Assembly (NCBI RefSeq): GCF_040546765.1
Contig: NZ_JBEPOK010000001.1
Span: forward strand, 992,001 to 1,056,000
Direction of reading: 5' to 3'
From: Arthrobacter sp. OAP107
GTDB lineage: Bacteria > Actinomycetota > Actinomycetes > Actinomycetales > Micrococcaceae
DNA: 64,000 bases
Made by a program: the position numbers and the translations under genes. A model generated the notes under the pieces. The model had not been told where the DNA came from. It ran no database searches and saw only the letters and a program-made list of their open reading frames with translations. Positions 16,759 to 25,336 of the stretch are shown piece after piece; positions within the stretch are counted from its first letter, which is position 1, and each line of letters begins with the position of its first letter.

Positions 16759-17223
16759 GGGATCACCCGGCCTCTTTTAGGGTGTGACGTGCGTAACACG
16801 GCACACGCCCGGTCCCGCCGCGCAGAATTTTTTTGAAATCCGGAGCGGGCGGCAAAGACGCTCATCGCCGAGTACTCGGAGTACTTGGTTGTACCCGGCC
16901 CGGCCATGGTCCGCCTCATTGGATCACCCATTTCATGCTGATTCGGCGGTCCTCCGGGGACGAGGATCGCAGTAGTACCGCTCTAACTGCGGTAATACGA
17001 ATGTAGCCCCGGGTGCTTGGGAAAAACTTGGTGTTTCTGGACCCCGCTGCCGTCCTCCCGGCCGGTTTCAGGGGAGCCCCGGGGCGCCTCAACCGAGTGG
17101 TGGCGGGTTTGATGCAAAAGCAACCAAGTAGTGCCGCCCTCGAAATTCGAGTACCGGCTACTCGTGCCCCTACTTGCCTGAATGACAAGTATGAATCCAA
17201 GCCATTCATGGGGAATGCGGTTC
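16759..17223. promoter_or_regulatory. Divergent control region with paired CGAGTA/TACTCG sites
   Basis: 465 bases without a gene separate two divergent two-component operons. CGAGTACTCG (16869-16878) is followed at once by GAGTACTTGG. At 17148-17164, CGAGTA-CCGGC-TACTCG overlaps the palindrome CTCGAAATTCGAG (17139-17151). The shared half-site CGAGTA at both ends of the region suggests binding by one regulator, perhaps the SARP-type protein encoded next. A run of seven T at about 16829-16835 is the only other notable feature. Confidence 0.45.
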
Positions 17224-18822
17224 ATGGGGATAGTAGGTGCAGACAAGATGGTACAGACGGTTGCAGAAGATACTCGTTGGTCCCGGAGAGTCAACGACGA
17301 CGAGTACCTTCCGAACTCAATGGAAGACGCCGGTGGCACAACAACGAAGTTGTCCATCAACATCCTGGGTCCGCTCCGTGTCCGCCGCGGCGGCGCGGTG
17401 ATCGGATCCCACGAGCTTGGCGGGCCCAAGCCCCGCCAGGTCCTTGAAATCCTGTTGCTCAAGCTGGGGACCCCGGTCTCCAAGAACCACCTGATCGATG
17501 TCCTGTGGAACGGCCAGCCGCCGGCTGAGGCCCTGTCCACGCTGGAAAGCTACGTCAGCGTGCTGCGCCGGCACCTCCAGCCCGGAAGCGGCAAGGGCGG
17601 CGCCCTCCGCACTGTCACCGGCGGCTACATGATCGACCGCAGCATGGTTGACCTTGACCTCGACCGCTTCGATGACCTGCTCAAGCAGGCCGGACATGCC
17701 TCTCCTGAGGAGTCCTTCCGGCTGCTCGAGAAGGCCCTCGACATCGCGTCCGTGCCGCTGCTCGGCGATGAGCTGCTGGCCGGCTGGGCCGAGGAGGAGC
17801 GTGCTCTTCACTCGGCACGCGTGGCCAGCATCAAGGCGCGTGCAGCGGAAGCCGCCGTCGCCGTCGGACACCCGGAGCGCGCGGTGGCCCTGGCCAGCGA
17901 ACTGCTGGTGGACGATCCCATCAACGAGCGCGCCTGGACCGCCCTGGTCCTGGGCCTCGAGGAATCCGGGCAGTACATGGAAGCGCTGCGGGCCTACGGT
18001 CGCTGCCGCCGGGTCATGGACCAGGAGATCGGCTGCCTGCCCGGACGTCCGCTGCGTGAAGCACACGCCCGGCTGCTGCAGGCAACGGCCGCCAGCGAGG
18101 ATGAAATGGACCTCTCAGATTCTGAAGCTCCCATCCCGGCAACATCGCAGATCACCCGGGAAATCAGCATTCTGACCATCGACGACCACAGCACGTTCAC
18201 CGAACTGCTGTCGGCAGCCCTGGACCGCGAGCCCGACCTGCGGAGCGTTGCCTCGGCCACCACCGCCAAGAGCGGCGTGGAGCAGAGCATCGCCCTCAAG
18301 CCCGACGTCGTGATCATGGACTTCCACCTGCCCGACGGCGACGGCCTCACCGCCGCTGCCCGCATCCTGGCCGACGCCCCGAACACCCGGATTGTCATGC
18401 TCACCGGTGACCCGACGCCCGAAGCGCTGCGGACCGCCGCCTCGATGGGCATCTGCGCCTTCCTGCCGAAGGGCGGATCGCTCTCCACCCTTTTGGACAC
18501 GCTCCGCTACGCACGGGCCGGCAACATGGTGGTCCACCCTTCACTGGTGGCCCAGCTGGGCATGTCCACCCCCGCTCCGGCCCCCGCGGTCCGCGAAGTG
18601 GAACCGGGCGGCCCCGTTCTGACGCCGCGCGAACTGGATGTGCTCCGGCTGATGGCCGGAGGCCACGGCTCGAAGGAAGTGGCCAGCAAGCTGGACATCT
18701 CCCTCAACACCTGCCGCGGCTACGTAAAGGCGATCTTCGCCAAGCTTGGAACCCACTCGCAGCTCGAATCGGTCATGGAAGCGTCACGGCGCGGCATGCT
18801 CGAGCAGCCGAACCATGGCTAG
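17224..18822 (+). CDS. SARP-type winged helix + BTAD + receiver + LuxR HTH fusion regulator
   Basis: 532 residues from the chosen start. Residues about 45-140 form an OmpR-like winged helix (KPRQVLEILLLKLGTPVSKNHLIDVLW) and about 145-290 the BTAD helical repeat domain typical of SARPs. About 313-440 is a receiver domain with DD at 320-321, phospho-acceptor D366 in VVIMDFHLPDGDG and K416. About 465-525 is a LuxR/NarL helix-turn-helix (LTPRELDVLRLMAGG). It therefore has two separate DNA-binding domains around one receiver. The start is uncertain: 17182, 17215, 17224 and 17248 are all ATG, and GGGGA before 17224 favours it. The stop overlaps the next kinase gene by 8 nt. Confidence 0.85.
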   Translation: MGIVGADKMVQTVAEDTRWSRRVNDDEYLPNSMEDAGGTTTKLSINILGPLRVRRGGAVIGSHELGGPKPRQVLEILLLKLGTPVSKNHLIDVLWNGQPPAEALSTLESYVSVLRRHLQPGSGKGGALRTVTGGYMIDRSMVDLDLDRFDDLLKQAGHASPEESFRLLEKALDIASVPLLGDELLAGWAEEERALHSARVASIKARAAEAAVAVGHPERAVALASELLVDDPINERAWTALVLGLEESGQYMEALRAYGRCRRVMDQEIGCLPGRPLREAHARLLQATAASEDEMDLSDSEAPIPATSQITREISILTIDDHSTFTELLSAALDREPDLRSVASATTAKSGVEQSIALKPDVVIMDFHLPDGDGLTAAARILADAPNTRIVMLTGDPTPEALRTAASMGICAFLPKGGSLSTLLDTLRYARAGNMVVHPSLVAQLGMSTPAPAPAVREVEPGGPVLTPRELDVLRLMAGGHGSKEVASKLDISLNTCRGYVKAIFAKLGTHSQLESVMEASRRGMLEQPNHG

Positions 18823-20206
18823 GCCTCCGCTCCGCAAACCTGCCCTGTTCCGCCCGTTCGAATCGCCGGCCAACCACAATTCCGAGGTATTCAAGGCCGT
18901 CCGGCGGTTCCTGCTGATGGGGCTGGTTGCCCTGGTGGTGGTCACCACCCCGGTGGCCTTCTGGATCTGGTCCGAGGCTGAACGCCACGCACTGGAGAAC
19001 TCCAAGGAGGCCACCGACCATTTGGCCAATAACGTCGTGGGACCGCTGCTGGACGAGGAAGTCCTCTCCGGCAACCCCACCGCCATTGACCGGCTGGACG
19101 ACCGCCTCCGTCCCTGGATGGACGACACCTCAGTCTTTGAGATCCGGCTCTGGGACAAGAACGGCCGCATCGTCTACTCGGAAGACTCCAAACTCATCGG
19201 CCACACCTTCCCGTTGCCGCACGAGGCGCAGGAAGTCCTGGAGGGCGGGGACGTCCCGGCCAACCTGGAAACGCAGAAGGACGAGGTCAACACGCCCAAC
19301 GTCGAAAACGGCGAGCTCGTGGAGGTCTACGTGCCCGTCACGGCCCCGGACGGGCAGAAGCTGGTTTTCGAGACGTATTACGACGACGACGGCGTCCGCC
19401 AGGAGCAGGCCGCTGTGCTGTTCGGCATGGCCCCGCCATTCCTGCTCTCTCTTGCCGTCCTGCAGCTCGCGCAGCTGTTCCCGGCGGTCCAGCTGGCCCG
19501 CCGCATCCAGGCCTACGAAGCCGGCCGGAGCCGGCTGCTCCGCCGGGCCATCGAGGCCTCCGAGCTTGAGCGGCAGCGCATCGCCCGGGACCTGCACGAC
19601 GAAGTGATCCAGGAACTCTCGGGCCTGTCCTATGTGATGGAGTCCGAGGAACTGCACAGTCCGGTGGGCCAGCGGGCGCTGTTCTCCGACGCCCGGCGGA
19701 TCCTGCAGGACAATGTCCGCAGCCTGCGGGCCATGACCAGCGAACTGTACCCGCCGGACCTTAACCGGCTTGGCCTTTCCGGGGCGCTGACCAGGCTCGG
19801 GGACCCGCTCGAGGAGCGCGGAATCAGCCTGGAGCTCGACCTTCCGGAGCAGTGTGAGCTGGACCGGGACCGGGCGGCGCTGTTCTACCGGGTGGCCCGT
19901 GAGGCCCTGGCCAACACCGCCAAGCATTCCAAAGCCAGCAAGGCTGAACTCCACCTCCGGCAGGAGCGGGACCGATCGGAGATCCGCATCCAGGATGACG
20001 GCTGCGGCTTCGACCAGAGCCAGGGGTCACCCGAAGGGCACTTCGGCCTGCGGATCATGCAGGACACCATCGGCGAGGCCGGCGGCACCCTCCAGGTGAA
20101 GTCCGCTCCCGGCCACGGGACCACCGTGATTGCACGCTTCGGAGTCGGCAACGCCAAGGCTTCGGCCCGCATCGACCACGAGCCCGAACCGGTGCCCTCG
20201 GGATGA
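18815..20206 (+). CDS. NarL-type sensor histidine kinase
   Basis: 463 residues. TM1 is at about 33-53, an extracytoplasmic region at about 54-200, TM2 at about 202-226, and HisKA_3 dimerisation with phospho-acceptor H261 in RQRIARDLHDEVIQ. A HATPase domain follows (N box LANTAKHS, DDGCGFD, HFGLRIM). HisKA_3 kinases partner LuxR-type receivers, matching the C-terminal half of the upstream fusion regulator. The ATG at 18815 overlaps that gene's end by 8 nt, indicating coupling. Confidence 0.92.
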   Translation: MARPPLRKPALFRPFESPANHNSEVFKAVRRFLLMGLVALVVVTTPVAFWIWSEAERHALENSKEATDHLANNVVGPLLDEEVLSGNPTAIDRLDDRLRPWMDDTSVFEIRLWDKNGRIVYSEDSKLIGHTFPLPHEAQEVLEGGDVPANLETQKDEVNTPNVENGELVEVYVPVTAPDGQKLVFETYYDDDGVRQEQAAVLFGMAPPFLLSLAVLQLAQLFPAVQLARRIQAYEAGRSRLLRRAIEASELERQRIARDLHDEVIQELSGLSYVMESEELHSPVGQRALFSDARRILQDNVRSLRAMTSELYPPDLNRLGLSGALTRLGDPLEERGISLELDLPEQCELDRDRAALFYRVAREALANTAKHSKASKAELHLRQERDRSEIRIQDDGCGFDQSQGSPEGHFGLRIMQDTIGEAGGTLQVKSAPGHGTTVIARFGVGNAKASARIDHEPEPVPSG

Positions 20207-20327
20207 CTCCCGCCTGAGCCGCCCCCACAGGCCGCCGGTCCCTCCAATGGCGTGGGGGCCGGCGCAGTTCTGTCCGCCTGTTTTCGGCTTGGTGAGTTGG
20301 CGGCGGCCGCGCCGGTACAGTGAATCC

Positions 20328-21326
20328 ATGCCTGTCCAGTACCCGCCCCTCGAGGAGCTGCTCTCTTCCGCCCGGGTGGTGGTTCTGCCCATGCGGGTGA
20401 AGTTCCGCGGGATCCTGGAACGCGAAACGCTGCTCCTCCGCGGCCCGCTGGGATGGGGCGAGTTCGGCGCCTTCCCGGAGTACGGCGATGCTGAGGCCTC
20501 CCGCTGGCTCGCCGCGGCCATCGAAGCCGGCTGGCACGGTTTCCCGGAACCGCTGCGGACCCGCATCCCCGTCAATGCGACCGTGCCCGCCATCACGGCT
20601 GACCGGGTGCCGGACATACTGGACCGGTTCGGCCGCGTGGACGCCGTTAAGGTCAAGGTGGCGGAACGCGGGCAGACGCTCGACGACGACGCCGCCCGGG
20701 TCGCCGCTGTCCGTGCCGCCCTTCCGGGTGCTGCCATCCGGGTGGACGCCAACGGCGGCTGGGACGTTCCTGCTGCGGTGGCGGCGCTGACCCGGCTGGC
20801 CGCCGTCGGGCTCGAATACGCTGAGCAGCCCGTGCCGCAGATCGAGGGCCTGGCGGAGGTTCGCCGCCGGCTGCGTGCGGCGGGGGTGCCGGTGCTGATC
20901 GCGGCGGACGAAAGCGTCCGCAAGGAGGACGACCCCCTCAGGGTGGCGCGGGCCGGCGCCGCCGATCTCCTCGTGGTGAAGGTGGCGCCGCTCGGGGGAG
21001 TCCGGCGCGCCCTGGAGCTGGTCGCGGAGGCGGGGATGCCCGCCGTCGTGAGTTCCGCCCTCGACACTTCGGTGGGGATAAGGGCCGGGCTTGCGCTCGC
21101 CGCCGCGCTGCCGGAACTGCCTTATGCCTGCGGGCTGGGTACGGTCTCGCTGCTTGAAGCGGACGTGATTGGAACGCCCCTGGTGGCCGACGACGGCGCC
21201 ATCACCTTGCGCGATGCGGTCGCCGACGAGGGGCTGCTTGAGCAGTATGCCGCCCCGGCTGAGCGCCGGGACTGGTGGCTCTCCCGGCTCCGCCGCGCCT
21301 ACGCTCACCTCCCCGCCCCCTCGTAG
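20328..21326 (+). CDS. menC: o-Succinylbenzoate synthase (menaquinone biosynthesis)
   Basis: 332 residues of the enolase superfamily. It dehydrates SHCHC to o-succinylbenzoate. The catalytic KxK is K108/K110 (VKVKV), metal ligands are D140 (DANGGWD), E166 (EQP) and D194 (ADES), and the second lysine is K218 (VVKVAP). Start 20328 is preceded by TACAGT at 20316-20321 and exactly six bases, which suggests a leaderless transcript; longer in-frame extensions overlap the kinase gene. Other men genes in the window are menD, menF and menG. Confidence 0.9.
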   Translation: MPVQYPPLEELLSSARVVVLPMRVKFRGILERETLLLRGPLGWGEFGAFPEYGDAEASRWLAAAIEAGWHGFPEPLRTRIPVNATVPAITADRVPDILDRFGRVDAVKVKVAERGQTLDDDAARVAAVRAALPGAAIRVDANGGWDVPAAVAALTRLAAVGLEYAEQPVPQIEGLAEVRRRLRAAGVPVLIAADESVRKEDDPLRVARAGAADLLVVKVAPLGGVRRALELVAEAGMPAVVSSALDTSVGIRAGLALAAALPELPYACGLGTVSLLEADVIGTPLVADDGAITLRDAVADEGLLEQYAAPAERRDWWLSRLRRAYAHLPAPS

Positions 21327-21343
21327 CTCCGCCCTCCCACAAA

Positions 21344-21452
21344 CGCTCCCTCACTTCCTGCAGGTTTTCCCCCGACGCGTCCTCACGTCCTGCAGGTTTC
21401 CCCCCGACGCTCCCTCACTTCCTGCAGGTTTTCCCGGAACGCTTCCTCACCT
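21344..21452. repeat. 32-bp tandem repeat array upstream of phoX
   Basis: Three full units begin at 21344, 21376 and 21408, and a partial unit at 21440, an exact 32-bp period. The unit begins CGCTCCCTCACTTCCTGCAG and ends in a pyrimidine tract plus CGA. Positions 1-18 of the unit are most conserved. A related array with the same period lies at 23656-23838 on the other side of phoX. Confidence 0.95.
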
Positions 21453-21461
21453 AGGGCCCGA

Positions 21462-21483
21462 GTTCACCGGATCTTCATCTGAG
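21462..21483 (+). promoter_or_regulatory. Candidate PHO box upstream of phoX
   Basis: Two adjacent 11-nt words, GTTCACCGGAT and CTTCATCTGAG, form a direct repeat with TTCA in register. This resembles the 11-nt direct repeats bound by PhoP in Streptomyces. It lies 73 bp before the phoX start. Phosphate-starvation control is inferred. Confidence 0.55.
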
Positions 21484-21555
21484 TGTCGGCTTCCGGTTCG
21501 CTTTCACTGGAAGGGTGGCGGTGCCGCATCTAAACCCTTGGAAGGTCTCTCTCCC

Positions 21556-23640
21556 ATGTCTGAAATCTCCGGACGCAAGTTCGCCCTGCTGCCCATGCTC
21601 GGGCACACCAAAGGCAAACGCAGCCCCATCACCTGCGCCCTCAAGTGCGACAACGCCTGCGCGGGCGATGTCTGCAACACGAGCTCGAACAGCTACTTCC
21701 GCGACATCGCCTCCACCACGCTGTCCCGCCGCGCCGCCCTGGGCTTCGGCGCCGCCGGTGCCCTCGCCGTCGTACTTGGCGGTGCCGTAACGTCCGGCGA
21801 GAAGGCCGTCGCCGACGACGGAACGGGACTGTCCGCCGCCGCGAAGAACGGCTTTGGCCCGGGGGCGTCCAAGCTGCAGTTCACCGCCATCCCCGCCGTT
21901 GCATCCGACGTCGACGCCCTGACCGTGCCGGCAGGCTTCACCTGGCAGCCCGTGATCCGCTGGGGCGACCCGATCTTCAACGACGCCCCGGCGTTTGAAC
22001 TCGGCAGCCAGACCGCCGCTGCCCAGGAGCGGCAGTTCGGCTACAACAACGACTACTCGGACATCCTCGAGATCCCCGGCAGCAAGGGCCGCCGCGCGCT
22101 GCTGTTCGCGAACCACGAATACACGAACGAGAACATCATGTTCCCGGCAAGCATGCCCGCCGAACAGGTGCGCGCGGTGGGCGCGGCTGCCCACGGCCTG
22201 ACCGTCGTCGAGCTGGAGCGCAAGAACAAGAACAAGCCGTGGAGCTACGTCCAGGGCGCACCGCTGAACCGCCGCTACCTGAACAGCACCCGCTACGAGC
22301 TGACCGGCCCGGTTGCCGGCTCGGATCTGGTTAAGACCGTGGCCGACCCCGAGGGCCGCTGGATCAATGGCACGCTGGGCAACTGCTCCGGCGGAACCAC
22401 CCCATGGGGCACCATCCTCTCGGGCGAGGAAAACTTTAACGGCTACTTCGTTGCTCCGGGCACGTCCGCCACGGACAAGCGCTACGGCCTCACCAACAAG
22501 GCCACGGCGCGGCAGTGGGAGCTGGATGATCCCCGCTTCAACGCCAACAACACCGGCTACGAAAACGAAACCAACCGCTTCGGCTGGATTGTGGAGGTGG
22601 ATCCGTTCGACCCGACGTCCACGCCGAAGAAGCACTCTTCCCTGGGCCGCTTCAAGCATGAGGGTGCCAATGTGATCCTGGCCGAGTCCGGCCACGTGGT
22701 TGCCTACATGGGCGACGACGAGCGCTTCGACTACCTCTACAAGTTCGTCTCCAAGGCCAAGTACCGCGAGGGCGACCGCAAGCACAACATGACGCTCCTG
22801 TCCGAGGGCGACCTGTACGTTGCGAAGTTCACCGGCAACGCCCCGGCCGCGGAGATCGACGGCAAGGGCTCCGTTCCGTCCGACGGCTCCTTCGACGGCA
22901 CCGGCGAATGGCTGCCCCTGGTGGTCGGCGGCAAATCCATGGTTGCCGGCATGTCCCTCGAGGAAGTCCTCGTGTACACGCGACTGGCTGCGGACAAGGT
23001 GGGTCCCACCAAGATGGACCGCTGCGAGGATGTCCAGCCGAGCCTGCACACGGGCAAGGTCTACGTTGCGTGCACGAACAACTCGGACCGCGGCAAGCCG
23101 GGCAAGGAAGGCGCCACCGAGGTCAACCCGCGCAACGAGAACCGCGACGGCCATATCGTGGAAATCACGGAGACCGGCGACCAGACCTCCACCAGGTTCA
23201 GCTGGAACCTGCTGATGGTCTGCGGTGATCCCTCCACCGGCGACGTCACCTACTTCTCCGGCTTCCCGGCCGACCAGGTCTCGCCGATTTCCTGCCCGGA
23301 CAACCTTGCATTCGACTCCGTGGGCAACCTCTGGATCTCCACCGACGGCGCCCCGTCCGGCATCGGCAAGGCGGACGGTCTGTTCAAGGTCACCCTGGCG
23401 GGCCCCGAGCGCGGCCGCGTGGAGCAGTTCCTCGCCGTTCCCCGCGACGCCGAAACCTGCGGACCGATCGTCCACGACACCGAGCGCAGCGTTTTCGTCT
23501 CCGTGCAGCACCCGGGCGAGGAGGGCACCTTCGAGGCCCCGCACTCCTATTTCCCGGACTACGTTGCCGCCGGCGCGACGCCCCGCCCCGGCCAGGTCCG
23601 GGCTCCCCGCCCGGCCGTGGTCCAGGTGTTCCCCTCGTAG
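21556..23640 (+). CDS. phoX: Alkaline phosphatase PhoX (DUF839 family), Tat-exported
   Basis: 694 residues. A twin-arginine signal is at about 56-80 (LSRRAALGFGAAGALAVVLGG), so the folded enzyme is exported. It is preceded by an unusual 55-residue leader with four cysteines (C27, C31, C35, C40). The mature part is a beta-propeller of the PhoX type, which uses Ca/Fe cofactors to release phosphate from esters. Blocks such as GNCSGGTTPWGTILSGEEN and FKHEGANVILAESGHVVAYMGDDERFDY are characteristic. Start 21556 is the first Met after the PHO-box-like site. Flanked by 32-bp repeats on both sides. Confidence 0.88.
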   Translation: MSEISGRKFALLPMLGHTKGKRSPITCALKCDNACAGDVCNTSSNSYFRDIASTTLSRRAALGFGAAGALAVVLGGAVTSGEKAVADDGTGLSAAAKNGFGPGASKLQFTAIPAVASDVDALTVPAGFTWQPVIRWGDPIFNDAPAFELGSQTAAAQERQFGYNNDYSDILEIPGSKGRRALLFANHEYTNENIMFPASMPAEQVRAVGAAAHGLTVVELERKNKNKPWSYVQGAPLNRRYLNSTRYELTGPVAGSDLVKTVADPEGRWINGTLGNCSGGTTPWGTILSGEENFNGYFVAPGTSATDKRYGLTNKATARQWELDDPRFNANNTGYENETNRFGWIVEVDPFDPTSTPKKHSSLGRFKHEGANVILAESGHVVAYMGDDERFDYLYKFVSKAKYREGDRKHNMTLLSEGDLYVAKFTGNAPAAEIDGKGSVPSDGSFDGTGEWLPLVVGGKSMVAGMSLEEVLVYTRLAADKVGPTKMDRCEDVQPSLHTGKVYVACTNNSDRGKPGKEGATEVNPRNENRDGHIVEITETGDQTSTRFSWNLLMVCGDPSTGDVTYFSGFPADQVSPISCPDNLAFDSVGNLWISTDGAPSGIGKADGLFKVTLAGPERGRVEQFLAVPRDAETCGPIVHDTERSVFVSVQHPGEEGTFEAPHSYFPDYVAAGATPRPGQVRAPRPAVVQVFPS

Positions 23641-23655
23641 GGCTTATCAGCAAGA

Positions 23656-23838
23656 CGCTCCATCAGATCCTGCAGGTTCTCGGCAAACGCTCTCTCACTT
23701 TCCTCGGGAAAGTCAGAGAGCGTTTGGCCTTGAGCGGCAGGAGGTGAGAGAGCGTTTGGCCTTGAGCGGCAGGAGGTGAGAGAGCGTTTGGCCTTGAGCG
23801 GCAGGAGGTGAGAGAGCGTTTGGCCTTGAGCGGCAGGG
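23656..23838. repeat. 32-bp repeat array downstream of phoX with inverted junction hairpin
   Basis: Forward units begin at 23656 and 23688. The orientation then flips and inverted units follow with GCG landmarks at 23720, 23752, 23784 and 23816, exactly 32 bp apart. At the flip, 23686-23703 and 23707-23724 form an 18-nt hairpin with one mismatch and a 3-nt loop, which probably terminates phoX. The conserved word is CGCTCTCTCACCTCCTGC on the reverse strand. Confidence 0.92.
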
Positions 23839-23855
23839 AGGCTGTTCTGTGATGC

Positions 23856-23902
23856 TTGACACGTGTTAGGTAGATCACCTACAGTTCCTAACACGTGTTA
23901 GG
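23856..23902 (+). promoter_or_regulatory. Promoter with two LacI operators for the sugar ABC-GH32 operon
   Basis: TTGACA (23856-23861), 18 nt, TACAGT (23880-23885). The -35 overlaps ACACGTGTTAGG (23859-23870), and just after the -10 is the perfect 16-bp palindrome CCTAACACGTGTTAGG (23887-23902). A related site CCTAACTCGTGTGAGA (29850-29865, 13 of 16 matches) precedes the LacI gene at the far end of the operon. Two operators bracketing the -10 predict tight repression. Confidence 0.8.
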
Positions 23903-23914
23903 AAGGGAACGGAC

Positions 23915-25336
23915 ATGACCGGAGCCACAAACGGGCACCTGCGGGAAATCACCCGTCGAACGGCCCTTGGTGCCCTTGGCGCGGGAATCATCGGAGCGAC
24001 AGTGGCATCGTGGCCGCGGCTCACGGGGACCGATATTCCGGGCCGCGGGGACAACAGCCTCAGCATTGCCATCATGGGCACCGCCGCGGACGCTGCCGCC
24101 CGGCAGCGCGCCATCGATGCCTTTACGCGGCTTCACCCCGAGATCAGGGTCAAGGTCCAGGCCATCCAGGCAGCGGACTGGAAGGACTTCTTTACCAAGA
24201 TCCTCACCATGGTGGCAGCAGGGACGCCGCCGGACGTGGTCTATGTGGCCACCGAGGGAGCCCAGCTGTTCGCCGAGAAGCTCGCCCATCCGCTGGATGA
24301 GTTCGTGCGCCGAGACGCCGCGGACATGCGGGAGTTTTTCGACGACGTCCACCCCAGCCTGGTCGAGGCCTTCATGTACAAGGGCAGCCTGTACCAGCTC
24401 CCCATGGACTGGAATGCGGCCAACATGTACTACAACACCACGGCCTTCAGCCAGGCAGGACTGGAGCGCCCGGCGGACGACTGGACCCACGTGGACTTCC
24501 GCGACAGCCTCACCGCCATGCGGAAGGCCCGCACCTCGGACTTCACCCCCTACTACTGGACCAACCGGCTCTTTGGCGGCGTGGTGCCTTGGCTCTACGC
24601 CAATGACACCAGCTTCCTGAAGGAGACCCGGTCCACGGGCGGGGAATGGCTCTGGGACGACTTCTACGCCAAGGATCCTTCCCGCAGCCTCCGCTCCGGC
24701 GGGTACCAGTGGCTGGAGCCCAATGCCGACGACGACCGCGTCTTTGAGTCCTTCGACTACCTTCGCGGGCTGGTCAAGGACGGGCTCGGCGTCCGGCCGG
24801 AGGAAGGCGGCGGCGGTTCCCTCGTCGGCCTGTTCGCCTCCAACCGCATCGGCACCACGCCGGCCGGCGGCTACTGGGTGCAGGGCCTGCACGAGGCCGG
24901 GATGGGAGCCAACGACTTCGACGTCCAGTTCTTCCCGCGCTGGAAAACGCAGCGCCACCAGTTCGGCACCGCCGGTTACGCCATCATGAAGACCGCCAAG
25001 GACAAGGACGCGGCCTGGGAGTGGATCAAGTTCAGTGCCGGCCGCGAGGCGATGGAGCTGATCTTCCCCAACCCGATTACGACGCCGGCCCGGCGTTCCA
25101 TGGTCAACGAGCGGCTTTACGCCGGCAAGGGGCCGGCCCACTGGAAGGTCTTCTACGACACCCTGGACAGGTTCCCCACCACCGGCCCCATCCCCGCACC
25201 GCCGCAGCAGGCCGCCGTCGAAACGGCACTGATGAAGAACGTCTCGCTCGCTGTCAGCGGCGACGAGCAGCAGCTTAAGCAGGCCCTCGGCTCCATGCAG
25301 CGCGACCTTGAACTGGCCCTGAGGAGGCAGTCATGA
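23915..25336 (+). CDS. Extracellular solute-binding protein of a carbohydrate ABC importer
   Basis: 473 residues, family 1 solute-binding protein. It starts with a Tat-type signal (ITRRTALGALGAGIIGATVAS) and lacks a lipobox cysteine. The body has typical motifs such as WKDFFTKILTMVAAGTPPDVVYV and LPMDWNAANMYYNT. It binds a sugar outside the membrane and delivers it to the two permeases that follow. Since the last gene of the operon is a GH32 enzyme, sucrose or a fructo-oligosaccharide is the likely ligand (inference). Ribosome site AGGAAGGGA. The ATGA overlap with the next gene shows coupling. Confidence 0.88.
   Translation: MTGATNGHLREITRRTALGALGAGIIGATVASWPRLTGTDIPGRGDNSLSIAIMGTAADAAARQRAIDAFTRLHPEIRVKVQAIQAADWKDFFTKILTMVAAGTPPDVVYVATEGAQLFAEKLAHPLDEFVRRDAADMREFFDDVHPSLVEAFMYKGSLYQLPMDWNAANMYYNTTAFSQAGLERPADDWTHVDFRDSLTAMRKARTSDFTPYYWTNRLFGGVVPWLYANDTSFLKETRSTGGEWLWDDFYAKDPSRSLRSGGYQWLEPNADDDRVFESFDYLRGLVKDGLGVRPEEGGGGSLVGLFASNRIGTTPAGGYWVQGLHEAGMGANDFDVQFFPRWKTQRHQFGTAGYAIMKTAKDKDAAWEWIKFSAGREAMELIFPNPITTPARRSMVNERLYAGKGPAHWKVFYDTLDRFPTTGPIPAPPQQAAVETALMKNVSLAVSGDEQQLKQALGSMQRDLELALRRQS

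Noticed and set aside
21344..23838. CRISPR array around phoX
   Set aside because: The repeats are directly adjacent with no spacer sequences, and orientation flips; no cas genes are present.
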